From Exiguobacterium aestuarii (GTDB lineage Bacteria; Bacillota; Bacilli; Exiguobacteriales; Exiguobacteriaceae), in NCBI RefSeq assembly GCF_020171655.1, contig NZ_JAIVAC010000001.1:1364001-1428000 (forward strand): a stretch of DNA of 64,000 bases. Direction: 5' to 3'. The notes under the pieces are model-generated. The model was not told the origin of the DNA. It searched no databases and saw only the letters and a list, made by a program, of their open reading frames with translations. Shown piece by piece: positions 18,187 through 27,748 of the stretch (positions are counted from its first letter, which is position 1; each line of letters starts with the position of its first letter). The translations under genes were made by a program, and so were the position numbers.

Positions 18187-19728
18187 TTATGATTTTGTAA
18201 CGATTGATGAACCAGTCATTTCAGCTGGTTGCTCTCCACCGAGAAGGTCGAGAAGCGTTGGGGCGAGGTCGCAAAGTGCGCCTTCGAGAACTGGTTTCAG
18301 TTCGACTCCCTCTTTTGTGATGATGCACGGAACAGGTTCCGTCGTGTGCGCTGTCATCGGCGAGCCGTCTGGGTTCGTGACGATGTCTGCGTTCCCGTGG
18401 TCTGCTGTGATGATGGCCGCGCCGCCCTTAGCAAGTAATGCGTCCACTACTTTACCGAGGCATTCATCGACTGCTTCGATTGCTTTCTTCGTCGGCTCAA
18501 GCTTACCTGAGTGACCAACCATATCCGGGTTCGCGAAGTTGATGATGTATGCATCATACTCATCCGACTCGATACGCTCGAGCAAGCCGTCCGTGAGTTC
18601 GTACGCACTCATTTCTGGTTGCAAGTCGTATGTCGCGACTTTCGGTGAAGGAATGAGGAGACGATCCTCTCCTTCGAATGGTTTTTCTTTTTGTCCGTTC
18701 AAGAAGAACGTGACGTGTGGGTACTTCTCTGTTTCTGCGGCACGGAGCTGTTTGTATCCTTGCGCAGAGAGTGTCTCCCCAAGTGTGTTTTTCAAATCTT
18801 CCGGTGGGAAGACGATGTCCGTGTCGATATCATCTGAGTACTTCGTCATCGAGACGAGAAGAAGGTTCTCAGGATGGTTTTTAGAGAGTGTAAAGCCTTC
18901 GAATCCAGCTTTCTCTTTGAACACTTTCGACAACTGGATCGCTCGGTCCGGACGGAAGTTGAAGAACATGATGGCATCGTTGTCTTGAATTGTTGCGACC
19001 GGCTTGCCATCTTTTTCGATGACTGTCGGTAAGACGAACTCATCCGTCAAATCGTTCTCATACGACTTCTTGAGAACCTCGACTGGGTCCGTACCGACTT
19101 CGCCTTTTCCGTTTACGAGGACGTCGTATACTTTCTCGACACGCTCCCAACGGTTGTCGCGGTCCATGGCATAGTAGCGACCAGACACGCTAGCGACTTG
19201 ACCGACACCGAGTTCAGCGAGCTTTTCTTCTGTTTCCTTGAGGAAACCAGCACCTGACTTCGGATCACAGTCACGGCCGTCCGTGAAAGCGTGAATGTAC
19301 ACTTTTTCGATGCCGTGTAGTTTTGCGAACTCAACGATGGCATACATGTGTTTGATGTGCGAGTGAATCCCGCCATCTGACACGAGGCCCATGATATGGA
19401 GGCTCGAATCATGCTTCTTCACATGTCCTGCCAAATGGTTCATCGCTTGACGGTCGAAGAACGAACGATCTTTGATTGCGTTGTTGACGCGTGAGAGTGA
19501 CTGATAGACGACTCGACCGGCACCGATATTCAAGTGACCGACTTCCGAGTTCCCCATCTGTCCTTCTGGAAGACCGACGTACTCGCCTTTTGCGTTTAAG
19601 AGCGTATGTGGATACTGCTCCCAGTAGCGATCGAAGTTCGGTTTGTCCGCAGCCATGACCGCGTTACCGAACGATTCATCACGCATTCCGAAACCATCTA
19701 AGATGATGAGTGCGACTGGTCTAGCCAT
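18187..19728 (-). CDS. gpmI: 2,3-bisphosphoglycerate-independent phosphoglycerate mutase
   Basis: 513 residues; interconverts 3- and 2-phosphoglycerate with two Mn ions. The N-terminal metal site DGFG (11-14) and the phospho-acceptor Ser in [16 protein letters not shown] (Ser 61) are present, as are the [23 protein letters not shown] and TADHGNAD metal ligands. The start ATG 19728 is directly after the tpiA stop and uses the GGAGG site inside that gene's end. Within the glycolytic operon it sits between tpiA and eno as in Bacillus. Confidence 0.98.
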   Translation of the reverse strand: MARPVALIILDGFGMRDESFGNAVMAADKPNFDRYWEQYPHTLLNAKGEYVGLPEGQMGNSEVGHLNIGAGRVVYQSLSRVNNAIKDRSFFDRQAMNHLAGHVKKHDSSLHIMGLVSDGGIHSHIKHMYAIVEFAKLHGIEKVYIHAFTDGRDCDPKSGAGFLKETEEKLAELGVGQVASVSGRYYAMDRDNRWERVEKVYDVLVNGKGEVGTDPVEVLKKSYENDLTDEFVLPTVIEKDGKPVATIQDNDAIMFFNFRPDRAIQLSKVFKEKAGFEGFTLSKNHPENLLLVSMTKYSDDIDTDIVFPPEDLKNTLGETLSAQGYKQLRAAETEKYPHVTFFLNGQKEKPFEGEDRLLIPSPKVATYDLQPEMSAYELTDGLLERIESDEYDAYIINFANPDMVGHSGKLEPTKKAIEAVDECLGKVVDALLAKGGAAIITADHGNADIVTNPDGSPMTAHTTEPVPCIITKEGVELKPVLEGALCDLAPTLLDLLGGEQPAEMTGSSIVTKS

Positions 19729-20481
19729 TTAAATCGCCTCCAACAATTTGAGGAACGAAGCGGCTTCGAGTGAAGCACCGCCGACGAGTGCGCCGTCGAT
19801 GTCTTCTTGTGCCATGTACTCTTTGATGTTCTCAGGTTTAACAGATCCACCGTATTGGATGCGTACTGCAGCCGCTACGTCTTCGCCGTAAAGACCTTTC
19901 ACCACGTCGCGAACATACTTACAAGAGCTTTGTGCGTCAGCTTCGTCTGCTGATTTACCTGTACCGATTGCCCAAACTGGCTCATACGCGATGACGAGTT
20001 GTTTGACTTGGTCAGCAGAGAGGTCAGCGAGACCGCCTTCGACTTGTGTTTTGATGACTTCTTCGAACTTGTCGCCTTCGCGCTCTTCAAGTGTTTCACC
20101 GACACAAACGATTGGCGTAAGACCGTGTTCGAACGCTTTTTTCGTTTTGCTGTTGATGAACGCATCTGATTCGCCGAAGTACTCGCGACGTTCTGAGTGA
20201 CCGAGGATGACGTAAGTCACGCCGAGGTCAGCGACCATAGCTGGGCTGATTTCGCCAGTGTATGCACCGCTATCTTTGTCGTACATGTTTTGTGCACCGA
20301 GCTTCAAGTTTGACCCTTTAGCTGCTTCTACCATCGGTGCGAGGAAAAGTGCCGGAGCACCAATCGCTGCATCTACTTTGTCAGTAGACGGAATGTTGTT
20401 TTTAACTTCCTCTACGAAAGCGACAGCTTCCGAGAGTGTTTTGTTCATTTTCCAGTTACCTGCAATAATCGGTTTACGCAT
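19729..20481 (-). CDS. tpiA: Triosephosphate isomerase
   Basis: 250 residues, the standard TIM barrel length. Catalytic residues are all visible: Lys in GNWKMNKT (residues 8-15), His in the ILGHSERR segment and Glu in [11 protein letters not shown]; phosphate is held by the [10 protein letters not shown] and GGASLEA loops. Start ATG 20481 has GAGGAGG. It is the third gene of the gap-pgk-tpiA-gpmI-eno operon. Confidence 0.98.
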   Translation of the reverse strand: MRKPIIAGNWKMNKTLSEAVAFVEEVKNNIPSTDKVDAAIGAPALFLAPMVEAAKGSNLKLGAQNMYDKDSGAYTGEISPAMVADLGVTYVILGHSERREYFGESDAFINSKTKKAFEHGLTPIVCVGETLEEREGDKFEEVIKTQVEGGLADLSADQVKQLVIAYEPVWAIGTGKSADEADAQSSCKYVRDVVKGLYGEDVAAAVRIQYGGSVKPENIKEYMAQEDIDGALVGGASLEAASFLKLLEAI

Positions 20482-20499
20482 CGATAACCCTCCTCTAAA

Positions 20500-21684
20500 T
20501 TACTTGTCGTTAAGCGCCTCGACACCTGGAAGTTTCTTGCCTTCCATGAATTCGAGTGACGCGCCACCACCAGTTGAAATGTGACTCATCTTGTCAGCAA
20601 GACCAAACTTGGCTGCTGCAGCGGCTGAGTCGCCACCACCGATGATTGAATATGCATCGCTATCCGCAAGTGCTTGAGCGACACCTTTCGTTCCGTTTGC
20701 GTATTTATCGAGTTCGAATACGCCCATCGGTCCGTTCCATACGACAAGTTTCGATTCGCGAATCGCATCCGCGTAAAGTTCGACTGTCTTCGGTCCGATA
20801 TCAAGACTCATGTGATCCGCTGGGATCGAGTCGATATCGACTGGGCCGACATACGTTTCTTCGCCGAATTCTTTCGTGATGACGCAGTCGATTGGCATCA
20901 AGAATTTCACGCCTTTGTCTTCTGCTTTCTTCATGAATTGACGAGCGAGGTCAAGCTTATCCTCTTCAAGGAGTGACGTTCCGACTTCGTGCCCGAGTGC
21001 TTTCGAGAACGTGTACGAGAGTCCGCCACCGATGATGAGTGTGTCAACGATGTCAAGAAGGTGGTCGATGACCCCGATCTTATCCGCTACTTTCGACCCG
21101 CCGATAATCGCCGTGAACGGACGGTCTGGGTTAGAAAGAGCTTTACCGAGAACTTCAAGTTCTTTTTCCATCAAAAGACCAGCAACGGCTGTGTCCACGT
21201 GGTGTGCAATCCCTTCAGTTGAAGCGTGTGCACGGTGAGCCGCGCCGAACGCGTCGTTGACGTATACGTCAGCAAGTGCTGCGAATCCTTTTGCAAGTTC
21301 AGCGTCGTTTTTCGTTTCACCTGGGTAGAAACGAACGTTCTCTAAAACGACGACATCGCCTTCAGAGAGTTTAGCGACCGCTTCTTCTGCGACCGGACCG
21401 TATGCTTCTTCGACGAGCGGTACATCTTTTCCGAGGAGCTCAGCAAGACGCTTCGCTACTGGAGCAAGTGAGAACTCAGGGTTCTTCTCGCCTTTTGGAC
21501 GGCCGAGGTGGCTCGCGAGGACGAGTTTCGCACCACCGTCAAGCAAGTGCTTGATCGTTGGAAGTGCGGCTTGGATCCGAGTTTCGTCTTGGATGACGCC
21601 ATCTTTGAGTGGAACGTTGAAGTCAACGCGGCAAAAGACGCGTTTCCCTTTTACATCGATGTCACGAATAGACTGTTTGTTCAT
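20500..21684 (-). CDS. pgk: Phosphoglycerate kinase
   Basis: 394 residues from ATG 21684 (GGAGGCG at 7 nt); the ATG five codons upstream is part of that site. The family signature [11 protein letters not shown] is near the start, SHLGRPKGE holds the substrate His and Arg, and [12 protein letters not shown] and the C-terminal [13 protein letters not shown] nucleotide loop are intact. It makes ATP from 1,3-bisphosphoglycerate. It lies 97 bp after gap, with a hairpin in between. Confidence 0.98.
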   Translation of the reverse strand: MNKQSIRDIDVKGKRVFCRVDFNVPLKDGVIQDETRIQAALPTIKHLLDGGAKLVLASHLGRPKGEKNPEFSLAPVAKRLAELLGKDVPLVEEAYGPVAEEAVAKLSEGDVVVLENVRFYPGETKNDAELAKGFAALADVYVNDAFGAAHRAHASTEGIAHHVDTAVAGLLMEKELEVLGKALSNPDRPFTAIIGGSKVADKIGVIDHLLDIVDTLIIGGGLSYTFSKALGHEVGTSLLEEDKLDLARQFMKKAEDKGVKFLMPIDCVITKEFGEETYVGPVDIDSIPADHMSLDIGPKTVELYADAIRESKLVVWNGPMGVFELDKYANGTKGVAQALADSDAYSIIGGGDSAAAAAKFGLADKMSHISTGGGASLEFMEGKKLPGVEALNDK

Positions 21685-21721
21685 AACTTTCGCCTCCATA
21701 TGTCGTGCGTGTCATTTCATA

Positions 21722-21759
21722 AATAGAGCGGAGAACAATCTCTTGTTTCCGCTCCTATT
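21722..21759 (-). promoter_or_regulatory. Hairpin between gap and pgk
   Basis: AATAGAGCGGAGAACAA pairs with TTGTTTCCGCTCCTATT with two mismatches. No T-run follows on the minus strand (TATTTATG), so it looks like a leaky terminator or an mRNA-stabilising 3' end for gap rather than a full stop for the operon. Confidence 0.55.
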
Positions 21760-21781
21760 TGATTCTATTTAGTTCACGAAA

Positions 21782-22789
21782 TTACTTCGCGATGTTAGCG
21801 AAGTGCTTAACTGTGCGAACCAATTGTGCAGTGTAAGACATTTCGTTGTCGTACCAAGAAACTGTTTTAACAAGTTGCTTGTCGCCAACTGTCATAACTT
21901 TTGTTTGAGTCGCGTCGAAGAGTGAACCGTATGTGATTCCGATGATGTCAGAAGAAACGATTTCGTCTTCAGTGTAACCGAATGACTCGTTTGCTGCTGC
22001 TTTCATCGCTGCGTTTACTTCGTCAACAGATACTTGCTTGTCGAGTACAGTTACGAGCTCAGTGAGTGAACCTGTAGCAACTGGTACACGTTGTGCAGCA
22101 CCGTCAAGTTTCCCTTGAAGTTCAGGGATTACGAGACCGATTGCTTTAGCAGCTCCTGTTGTGTTAGGAACGATGTTCGCTGCAGCTGCACGCGCACGAC
22201 GGAAGTCACCTTTCGGGTGTGGAGCGTCAAGCGTGTTTTGGTCGCCAGTGTAAGCGTGGATTGTCGTCATGAGACCTTCAACGATTCCGAACTGGTCTTG
22301 AAGTACTTTAGCCATTGGAGCCAAGCAGTTTGTTGTACAAGAAGCACCTGAGATGACTGTTTCAGTACCATCGAGGATGTCGTGGTTTGTGTTGTAAACA
22401 ACAGTCTTCATGTCACCTGTAGCAGGAGCCGAGATAACAACTTTCTTCGCGCCAGCTTTCAAGTGAAGCTCAGCTTTTTCTTTAGAAGTGAAGAATCCAG
22501 TACATTCGAGAACGATGTCTACACCGAGGTCTCCCCATGGAAGTTCTTCAGGGTTACGGTTAGCGAGCGTGATAACTTTCTCTCCGTTTACGAGGAAGTG
22601 ATCGTCGTGTACTTCAACTTCTCCGTCGAAACGACCTTGAGTCGTGTCATACTTGAGAAGGTGCGCAAGCATCTTCGTGTCTGTCAAGTCGTTGATTGCA
22701 ACAACTTCGATTCCTTCGTTTTTGATGATCTCGCGGAATGCCAAACGACCGATACGTCCAAATCCGTTAATACCAACTTTTACTGCCAT
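21782..22789 (-). CDS. gap: Glyceraldehyde-3-phosphate dehydrogenase (glycolytic, NAD)
   Basis: 335 residues. Rossmann motif [15 protein letters not shown] (residues 7-20) and the catalytic Cys 151 in [12 protein letters not shown] are present, as are the [13 protein letters not shown] end and [26 protein letters not shown]. An Asp in AINDLTD follows the second strand, as in NAD-specific GapA; the position after cggR supports the glycolytic form. GGAGG precedes ATG 22789. It should be the main CggR target. Confidence 0.97.
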   Translation of the reverse strand: MAVKVGINGFGRIGRLAFREIIKNEGIEVVAINDLTDTKMLAHLLKYDTTQGRFDGEVEVHDDHFLVNGEKVITLANRNPEELPWGDLGVDIVLECTGFFTSKEKAELHLKAGAKKVVISAPATGDMKTVVYNTNHDILDGTETVISGASCTTNCLAPMAKVLQDQFGIVEGLMTTIHAYTGDQNTLDAPHPKGDFRRARAAAANIVPNTTGAAKAIGLVIPELQGKLDGAAQRVPVATGSLTELVTVLDKQVSVDEVNAAMKAAANESFGYTEDEIVSSDIIGITYGSLFDATQTKVMTVGDKQLVKTVSWYDNEMSYTAQLVRTVKHFANIAK

Positions 22790-22824
22790 GTTAATTTCCT
22801 CCTTAGGGTAGAAGCTATTTATTG

Positions 22825-22849
22825 AAGAGCCAACGGGGGGTCAACTCTT
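22825..22849 (-). promoter_or_regulatory. Stem-loop at the cggR-gap junction, probable mRNA processing site
   Basis: Ten bases (AAGAGCCAAC on the plus strand) pair with GTCAACTCTT using G-U pairs around a five-base G/C loop. It starts at the cggR stop codon. In Bacillus the equivalent junction is cut by RNase Y and a stem-loop protects the gapA 5' end; the same role here is inferred. Confidence 0.6.
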
Positions 22850-23877
22850 TAATAACAAGTTAATAATTCTTTCGCCGCACCTTCGTCCGTGACGAGGATG
22901 ATATTCGACGTGTGTTTCGCATAAGCGGCGATCGCCTGTGCCTTCGATTTCCCTCCGGCAACCGCGATGACGGTATCCATGTCATCCAACTCTTCGAGTT
23001 GGATCCCGACCGTCTTGACGCGATGGACGATCTCGCCTTCCGCATTGAAATAATATCCGAATGCTTCGGCGACGGCGTCATGCCGTTCAATCATCCGCAA
23101 ATGCTCCGGTGATGCGTGACGGCGTTTTGCCATCGTTTCTGCCTCACCAATTCCATGTACCACAATTCGCGCCGCTCTAATCATTTCCAGTACATTTTTA
23201 ATACTAGGTTCCTCCACCATCCGGTCGAACGTCTCTTGTGACACTTCATCCGGAATATGTAGAAGATGATAGTCTGCGTGGGCACGGTCCGCCATGCGTG
23301 AGCAGACGGTATTCGCTTGAAGTTCAAGCGTTTCTCCAAGACCTCCGCGTGCGGGCACAAAATGCATCGGGCGTTCTTTTTTATCGGGCGACATCATCGC
23401 CGCAACCGATGCCATTGTCGTTCCACCCGTTACCGCAATCACGTTATCATCCGGTGCGAGCCGCGCTTTTAACTGCGTGACCGCTGCCCGTCCGATATCG
23501 CGTTGGACCCAGAATGTCTCATCTGAATCACCCGGTACGATGACGACTTGGCGAACCCCTAATTTCTCTTCGAGCTCTCTTGCCACTTCTGAGATTCCGA
23601 GAAGTTCTCCCATGATCTCGTGCAAGTCCCGTAAGACGTTTCGTCCCGTCTCACTGAGGGAAATTCCTTGAGTAGCGACGTAAAGAAGACCTTGGTCTTT
23701 CAAAAAGTCGACTTCTCGTCTGAGTACCCGTTCGGTCAGTCCCAAACTCGTTGCGAGTGTCCTGCGGCCAATCGGCTGCATCAAGCGGACATAGTGTAAG
23801 ATATCGTAACGATGTCGGAGCGTATCGAGCAGGTCAGGGACAATTTGCTTCTGAACGTGAATCAGTTGCTGGATCAT
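22849..23877 (-). CDS. cggR: Central glycolytic genes regulator CggR
   Basis: 342 residues, SorC/DeoR-like repressor. The N-terminal winged helix (about 20-85) contains GRRTLATSLGLTERVLRREVDFLKDQG. The sugar-phosphate domain has the family's VIAVTGGTTMASVAAMM, ARGGLGETLELQANTVCSRMA and VIAVAGGKSKAQAI loops that bind fructose-1,6-bisphosphate. It represses its own operon when this sugar phosphate is low. GGGGG precedes ATG 23877. The operator lies 27 bp upstream. Confidence 0.96.
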   Translation of the reverse strand: MIQQLIHVQKQIVPDLLDTLRHRYDILHYVRLMQPIGRRTLATSLGLTERVLRREVDFLKDQGLLYVATQGISLSETGRNVLRDLHEIMGELLGISEVARELEEKLGVRQVVIVPGDSDETFWVQRDIGRAAVTQLKARLAPDDNVIAVTGGTTMASVAAMMSPDKKERPMHFVPARGGLGETLELQANTVCSRMADRAHADYHLLHIPDEVSQETFDRMVEEPSIKNVLEMIRAARIVVHGIGEAETMAKRRHASPEHLRMIERHDAVAEAFGYYFNAEGEIVHRVKTVGIQLEELDDMDTVIAVAGGKSKAQAIAAYAKHTSNIILVTDEGAAKELLTCY

Positions 23878-23903
23878 GCTCTTACCCCCTCGACTTTCAG
23901 TGT

Positions 23904-23939
23904 GGACAATTTTTGTCCCACTTTTTTATTTGCGTCCCA
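23904..23939 (-). promoter_or_regulatory. CggR operator
   Basis: On the minus strand, TGGGAC occurs twice as a direct repeat at 19-bp spacing (23934-23939 and 23915-23920). The downstream copy reads TGGGAC-N6-TGTC, the form known for CggR half-sites. It sits immediately after the predicted transcription start, so a bound tetramer would act as a roadblock. Confidence 0.8.
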
Positions 23940-23952
23940 CCGCTACGAGTTC

Positions 23953-23981
23953 ATCTTATCAATCACTTTTCCGTCTGGCAA
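23953..23981 (-). promoter_or_regulatory. Sigma-A promoter of the cggR operon
   Basis: -35 TTGCCA (23976-23981), 17-bp spacer, -10 TAAGAT (23953-23958); predicted start near 23946, overlapping the edge of the CggR operator. Confidence 0.65.
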
Positions 23982-23986
23982 CCCCT

Positions 23987-24244
23987 TCAAACGTTTTTTT
24001 TCGATGTAAGCGTATACTTAACAAAATCTTCAACTTTGTTGTCATCATATCGCCCTTGACTGATGACTTCTCCTTCATGTATGAGAACGGGGATTTCGAA
24101 GAGGTACTTCGCCTCGAGATCCTCATCTCCCGTAATATCAATCTGTTCGAGTTCGATCGGATAATCCTCCTGCAGCCATTCGAGCATGACAAGCGCCTCG
24201 TCACAGAGCGAACAATTGTCACGTTTATATAAAGTTAGTTTCAT
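23987..24244 (-). CDS. Glutaredoxin-like protein
   Basis: 85 residues from ATG 24244, chosen because AAGGG is 9 nt away; longer frames reach into rpoN. Thioredoxin-fold start LTLYKRDNCSLCDEAL with a CxxC pair (Cys-Ser-Leu-Cys), a cis-Pro in FEIPVLIHEG, and a total length typical of the Firmicutes glutaredoxin/DUF836 group. It may reduce disulphides or be a non-catalytic relative, since the CSLC centre differs from the CPYC of classical glutaredoxin. It overlaps the rpoN stop region and ends shortly upstream of the cggR promoter. Confidence 0.85.
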   Translation of the reverse strand: MKLTLYKRDNCSLCDEALVMLEWLQEDYPIELEQIDITGDEDLEAKYLFEIPVLIHEGEVISQGRYDDNKVEDFVKYTLTSKKNV

Positions 24245-24249
24245 TTTCG

Positions 24250-25395
24250 TCATCCCTTCCATAACTGGCGCTCGCGTTCTCGCGAGTTGCCGAATCCGAG
24301 TTCTTCCCGATAGTTCGTCACGGTCCGTCTCGTCACTGGATAGCCGTATCGGGCGAGTTCGTCCGCCAATGCCTGATCACTTTGCGGGGCCTTTTCCCGT
24401 TGAATCAGTTCTGCGAGCGTCCGCTTGATCATAAACGGTGAATGTCCATGACTCGTCGACCTTACGAAAAAATGTTTCCATTCCATGATTCCGCCTTCGG
24501 TCTTCGCGAACTTCCCTTGAATGGCACGTCCGACTGTTGATTCGTGCTTGCCGATTTGTTGTGCGACGGTCCGACGGGTCAGCGGATTGAGGACAAGTTC
24601 TCCTTTCAGCCACTCGGTCTGAAGTGACGCGATGATAGCCCATATCTCACGTAACGTCTCGTTCCGCATCGCAAGGGACGTCATCCACCATTTCGCCTCG
24701 CGGTCATTGCCGACTTTCGTCGCGTCAAGTTCCGGGCTGAGCCACGTCGTGACAAGCTCTCCATCTTCGTAACGTACTTCGACTTCGGGGAACACGTGCC
24801 CCGTTTCTTCATATAATAATGGACGTTTTGGTAGTGTCGCGACAATTCGCTCTAAACGGGCGAGCTCTTCATCTGAAATCGCGAGCACGCTCGTCATCTG
24901 TTTTTGGCTCACGCCACTCTCAATAGCATCAAATACATCGACGACGCGTGGGTCCTCATGTTCAATTGCATGGCGGTACTGACACTCTCGTTCCGTTCTC
25001 GCCCCGATCCCCGTCGGTTCAAGAAATAAGAGTGCCTGTCTCGCCTGTTCGATTTGAGTCACGTCGACACCGAACCGCTCCGCCAACACATCATTCGAAT
25101 CCGGCAATAATCCTCGATGGTCGAGCAACAAGACGAGTTGCCGTCTCAGCTCTTTCTCCGAGTCGCTGCCGCTTCCTTCTCGAATCTGGGTGAACAGCTT
25201 CTCTTCGAACGCGCTCGCCGCATCCGCTACCCAACCGAGGTCCCCACTCCCGATATGAATGTTTGGATTATGGCGCGCTAGACGTGCGAGACGAAACGAG
25301 AGCGCGAGACGGTCCGCCTCGAGCACCGGTAGCCGTTGCACAAGGTCTTGCGTCATCTGTTGATGTTGTACCTGTTTTTGTTCTTGCCGTTGCAT
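24250..25395 (-). CDS. rpoN: RNA polymerase sigma-54 factor
   Basis: 381 residues, somewhat short for the family (about 430-480). The RpoN box is present near the C-terminus as TRRTVTNYREELGF, and the helix-turn-helix region (RRTVAQQIGKHESTVGRAIQGK) precedes it. The N-terminal Gln-rich region I is present but diverged and the acidic region II is nearly missing, which accounts for the length. Such factors need an AAA+ enhancer-binding activator, and none is visible in this window. The position next to cggR matches sigL in Bacillus. AGGGGGGAG precedes ATG 25395. Confidence 0.9.
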   Translation of the reverse strand: MQRQEQKQVQHQQMTQDLVQRLPVLEADRLALSFRLARLARHNPNIHIGSGDLGWVADAASAFEEKLFTQIREGSGSDSEKELRRQLVLLLDHRGLLPDSNDVLAERFGVDVTQIEQARQALLFLEPTGIGARTERECQYRHAIEHEDPRVVDVFDAIESGVSQKQMTSVLAISDEELARLERIVATLPKRPLLYEETGHVFPEVEVRYEDGELVTTWLSPELDATKVGNDREAKWWMTSLAMRNETLREIWAIIASLQTEWLKGELVLNPLTRRTVAQQIGKHESTVGRAIQGKFAKTEGGIMEWKHFFVRSTSHGHSPFMIKRTLAELIQREKAPQSDQALADELARYGYPVTRRTVTNYREELGFGNSRERERQLWKG

Positions 25396-25465
25396 CGTTC
25401 TCCCCCCTCTTCTCTATTGTAACGAACCCGCTCCACTCGCGCTCAAAAAAGGATAATGAACAGGA

Positions 25466-25494
25466 TTGCTTTTTCAATAAAACAAATGTATAAT
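25466..25494 (+). promoter_or_regulatory. Promoter of tRNA-Arg
   Basis: -35 TTGCTT (25466-25471), 17-bp spacer, -10 TATAAT (25489-25494), 19 bp before the tRNA. Confidence 0.8.
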
Positions 25495-25513
25495 AAATTC
25501 GTGTCACACACAT

Positions 25514-25586
25514 GCACCCGTAGCTCAGGGGATAGAGCACTGGTTTCCGGTGCCAGGTGTCGGGAGTTCGAATCTCTCCGGGTGTA
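25514..25586 (+). tRNA. tRNA-Arg (anticodon CCG)
   Basis: A full cloverleaf folds: acceptor GCACCCG/CGGGTGT (a G-U pair at position 1-72), D-arm with AGCTCAGGGGATAGAGC, anticodon stem CTGGT/GCCAG around TTCCGGT, and T-arm GGAGTTCGAATCTCT. The anticodon CCG at 34-36 reads CGG codons. The 3' CCA is not encoded. It has its own promoter and terminator. Confidence 0.95.
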
Positions 25587-25594
25587 TCAAATGC

Positions 25595-25632
25595 AAAGGA
25601 CGAAGGCCAAATGAGGTCTTCGTCCTTTTTCT
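25595..25632 (+). terminator. Terminator of tRNA-Arg
   Basis: AAAGGACGAAG and CTTCGTCCTTT form a strong stem followed by TTTTTC, about ten bases after the tRNA 3' end. Confidence 0.85.
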
Positions 25633-25726
25633 TATGTTTTCTACTTCAATTTTTAATTCATCACACTTCTAATTATCCTTTATATAGTATATTTAAGTAA
25701 AAGAATTGAAAAAGAGGTGTCAGTAA

Positions 25727-27622
25727 ATGTCTCATACTGTTCCAGAGACAATTCGTTCATCTGCAACAACAGGAGAACGACTTGTCTTTCGCACATTGAA
25801 GCGCTACCTCCCAGATGATTACATCGTTTACTTCGAACCCAATATACACGGCAGAAGACCAGATTTCGTCATCATTGGACCCGACTTAGGATTAATCGTT
25901 TTAGAGGTGAAAGACTATACCCGTTCTACGCTTTATCAACTGAACCACGATGAATGGATCATCACTCCTGCAAACGAATCGCAAAAGAAAGTGAAAAGTC
26001 CATTTCTACAAGCACGTGAAAATATGTTCAAACTGACTGATGTCCTAAAGAAAGATCAAAATCTGATTCAGCACGAAGGAAAATATGCGACAACGTTAAA
26101 ATTCCCTTATGGCTCAGGCGTTATTTTTACACGACTGACACAAGATGATTGTATTCGCCATGGACTCTATCAAGTCATTGATCCTTGTTTGTCACTCATG
26201 CGTGATGAAATCAATCCTGATGACCCACAATTCTCAGAGGAAATCCTTATCGAAAAAATTCTGAACATGTTTACTGTTCCTTATCGCCTAAAGCAACCAT
26301 TGACCGGAGAAGAGATTGATGCGATTCGTTATCATCTATTCCCAGAAGTTCGAATCAGCGCGGAGTTCAAAAAAGTCACCCCTTATCAAGATCAGCTCTT
26401 ACTTTCCCTTCACAATATCCGAGCCATGGACCTGCATCAAGAAAACTTGGCCAAACAACTCGGCGACCAAAATCGCTTGATTCGAGGTGTGGCAGGTAGT
26501 GGAAAGACTCTTATTTTAGCAAGTCGCGCCAAATTGTTATCCAAGCAACATCCTGAATGGAAGATTTTAATCCTATGTTACAATATCTCGCTAGCCCGTT
26601 TTATCGAGCAGATGGTGCAACAAATGATGCTGGAACCGGATGATTTGTTCGATTTCGATCCTTTAGTAAAACGTAAAAGCCATTTGATCGAAGTACGAAA
26701 TTTCCATGCCTGGTTGCAGAATGATTTACATATTTCAGAGAGAAGGATTTCTTCGACACTTGAGAAGTTAAGAAAACGAGAAATCATCCTTCCTTCATAC
26801 GATGCCATCTTGATTGATGAGGGACAGGATTTCGAACCCGAATGGCTCGAACTTGCAAGCGAGGTTTTAAATCCTGAAACGAAATCGCTGTTGCTTGTTG
26901 AAGATCGTGCCCAATCCATCTATAAGCGAAAACGTAGCTATGTACAGGACACGGGTCTCGACTTCCGAGGAAGATCCAAAATTTTAAATATCAATTATCG
27001 GAACACATCTCAAATCGTATCGTTCGCCTGGTCATTCTATCAATCCAACTCCTTATTGAAAGATAAAGTTGTGACGAAAGAGTTAGACGGAGAAATCATC
27101 GCTCCTCAGAGTACGCTTCGAAGAGGTCCTGAACCAGCCGTTATCAAATGTGACCATTTCTTCAAAGAAGCAGATCTCGTTGCCCGACAAATCAAAAAGT
27201 TACATGAGGAGAAAAAAGTCCCTTATTCTGAAATGTTGATCCTATATCGTGTCCAAAAATTTTCAACGATGCATTATGTCGACACCTTACAACGTGCACT
27301 GAACTACTATGGAATCAAGAACTTTTGGATTACAGAGAGCAGTGAGACGAAACGTACCTTCTCAAAAGATGATCAGTGCGTAAAAATCAGTACAATCGAC
27401 AGCAGTAAAGGTCTTGATTTTCAAGCCGTTTTTATCGTCAACGTTGACAATATGCCATTCAAATATGAAGAAGATGTCGAACGAGAAGTGGCTCTCCTTT
27501 ATATCGGAATGACACGTGCAAAAGAATATCTCTTCTTATCGTATTCAGGCGACTCCATCTTTACTCGTTATTTCGAATCAAGTCAGGTAGTCACACCAGT
27601 TCGTCCAAAATTAAATGGATAA
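25727..27622 (+). CDS. NERD nuclease-domain SF1 helicase (UvrD-like)
   Basis: 631 residues. The N-terminal NERD domain (about 12-130) has GERLVFRTL, RRPDFVII (Asp 46) and LEVKDY (Glu 60, Lys 62), a D...ExK restriction-type nuclease core. A superfamily 1 helicase follows: Walker A GVAGSGKT (254-261), Walker B IDEGQD (363-368), motif IV-V region INYRNTSQ and KISTIDSSKGLDFQ, and motif VI LLYIGMTRAKE (590-600). Both modules look intact. It is flanked by tRNA-Arg and clpP, is more AT-rich than either neighbour's surroundings, and has no partner gene. AGAGGTG precedes ATG 25727. Proteins of this layout occur as DNA-processing or anti-phage factors; which applies here is unknown. Confidence 0.85.
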   Translation: MSHTVPETIRSSATTGERLVFRTLKRYLPDDYIVYFEPNIHGRRPDFVIIGPDLGLIVLEVKDYTRSTLYQLNHDEWIITPANESQKKVKSPFLQARENMFKLTDVLKKDQNLIQHEGKYATTLKFPYGSGVIFTRLTQDDCIRHGLYQVIDPCLSLMRDEINPDDPQFSEEILIEKILNMFTVPYRLKQPLTGEEIDAIRYHLFPEVRISAEFKKVTPYQDQLLLSLHNIRAMDLHQENLAKQLGDQNRLIRGVAGSGKTLILASRAKLLSKQHPEWKILILCYNISLARFIEQMVQQMMLEPDDLFDFDPLVKRKSHLIEVRNFHAWLQNDLHISERRISSTLEKLRKREIILPSYDAILIDEGQDFEPEWLELASEVLNPETKSLLLVEDRAQSIYKRKRSYVQDTGLDFRGRSKILNINYRNTSQIVSFAWSFYQSNSLLKDKVVTKELDGEIIAPQSTLRRGPEPAVIKCDHFFKEADLVARQIKKLHEEKKVPYSEMLILYRVQKFSTMHYVDTLQRALNYYGIKNFWITESSETKRTFSKDDQCVKISTIDSSKGLDFQAVFIVNVDNMPFKYEEDVEREVALLYIGMTRAKEYLFLSYSGDSIFTRYFESSQVVTPVRPKLNG

Positions 27623-27685
27623 CGTCAGCACTTGAGACGTTTTACACATCGAGGGTCGTGGAATAAGCACTAGAAAGGGTTTCTG

Positions 27686-27715
27686 TTTGACCAACATTGA
27701 CTATACAGGTATGAT
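27686..27715 (+). promoter_or_regulatory. clpP promoter with CtsR box
   Basis: -35 TTGACC (27687-27692), 17-bp spacer, -10 TATGAT (27710-27715). Overlapping it, the minus strand of 27686-27702 reads AGTCAAT-N3-GGTCAAA, close to the CtsR tandem heptad GGTCAAA-N3-GGTCAAA. A bound repressor would cover the -35, giving heat-shock induction of clpP. Confidence 0.75.
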
Positions 27716-27748
27716 GAACTTACAACCTACATAAAGGAGGCAGATTCA

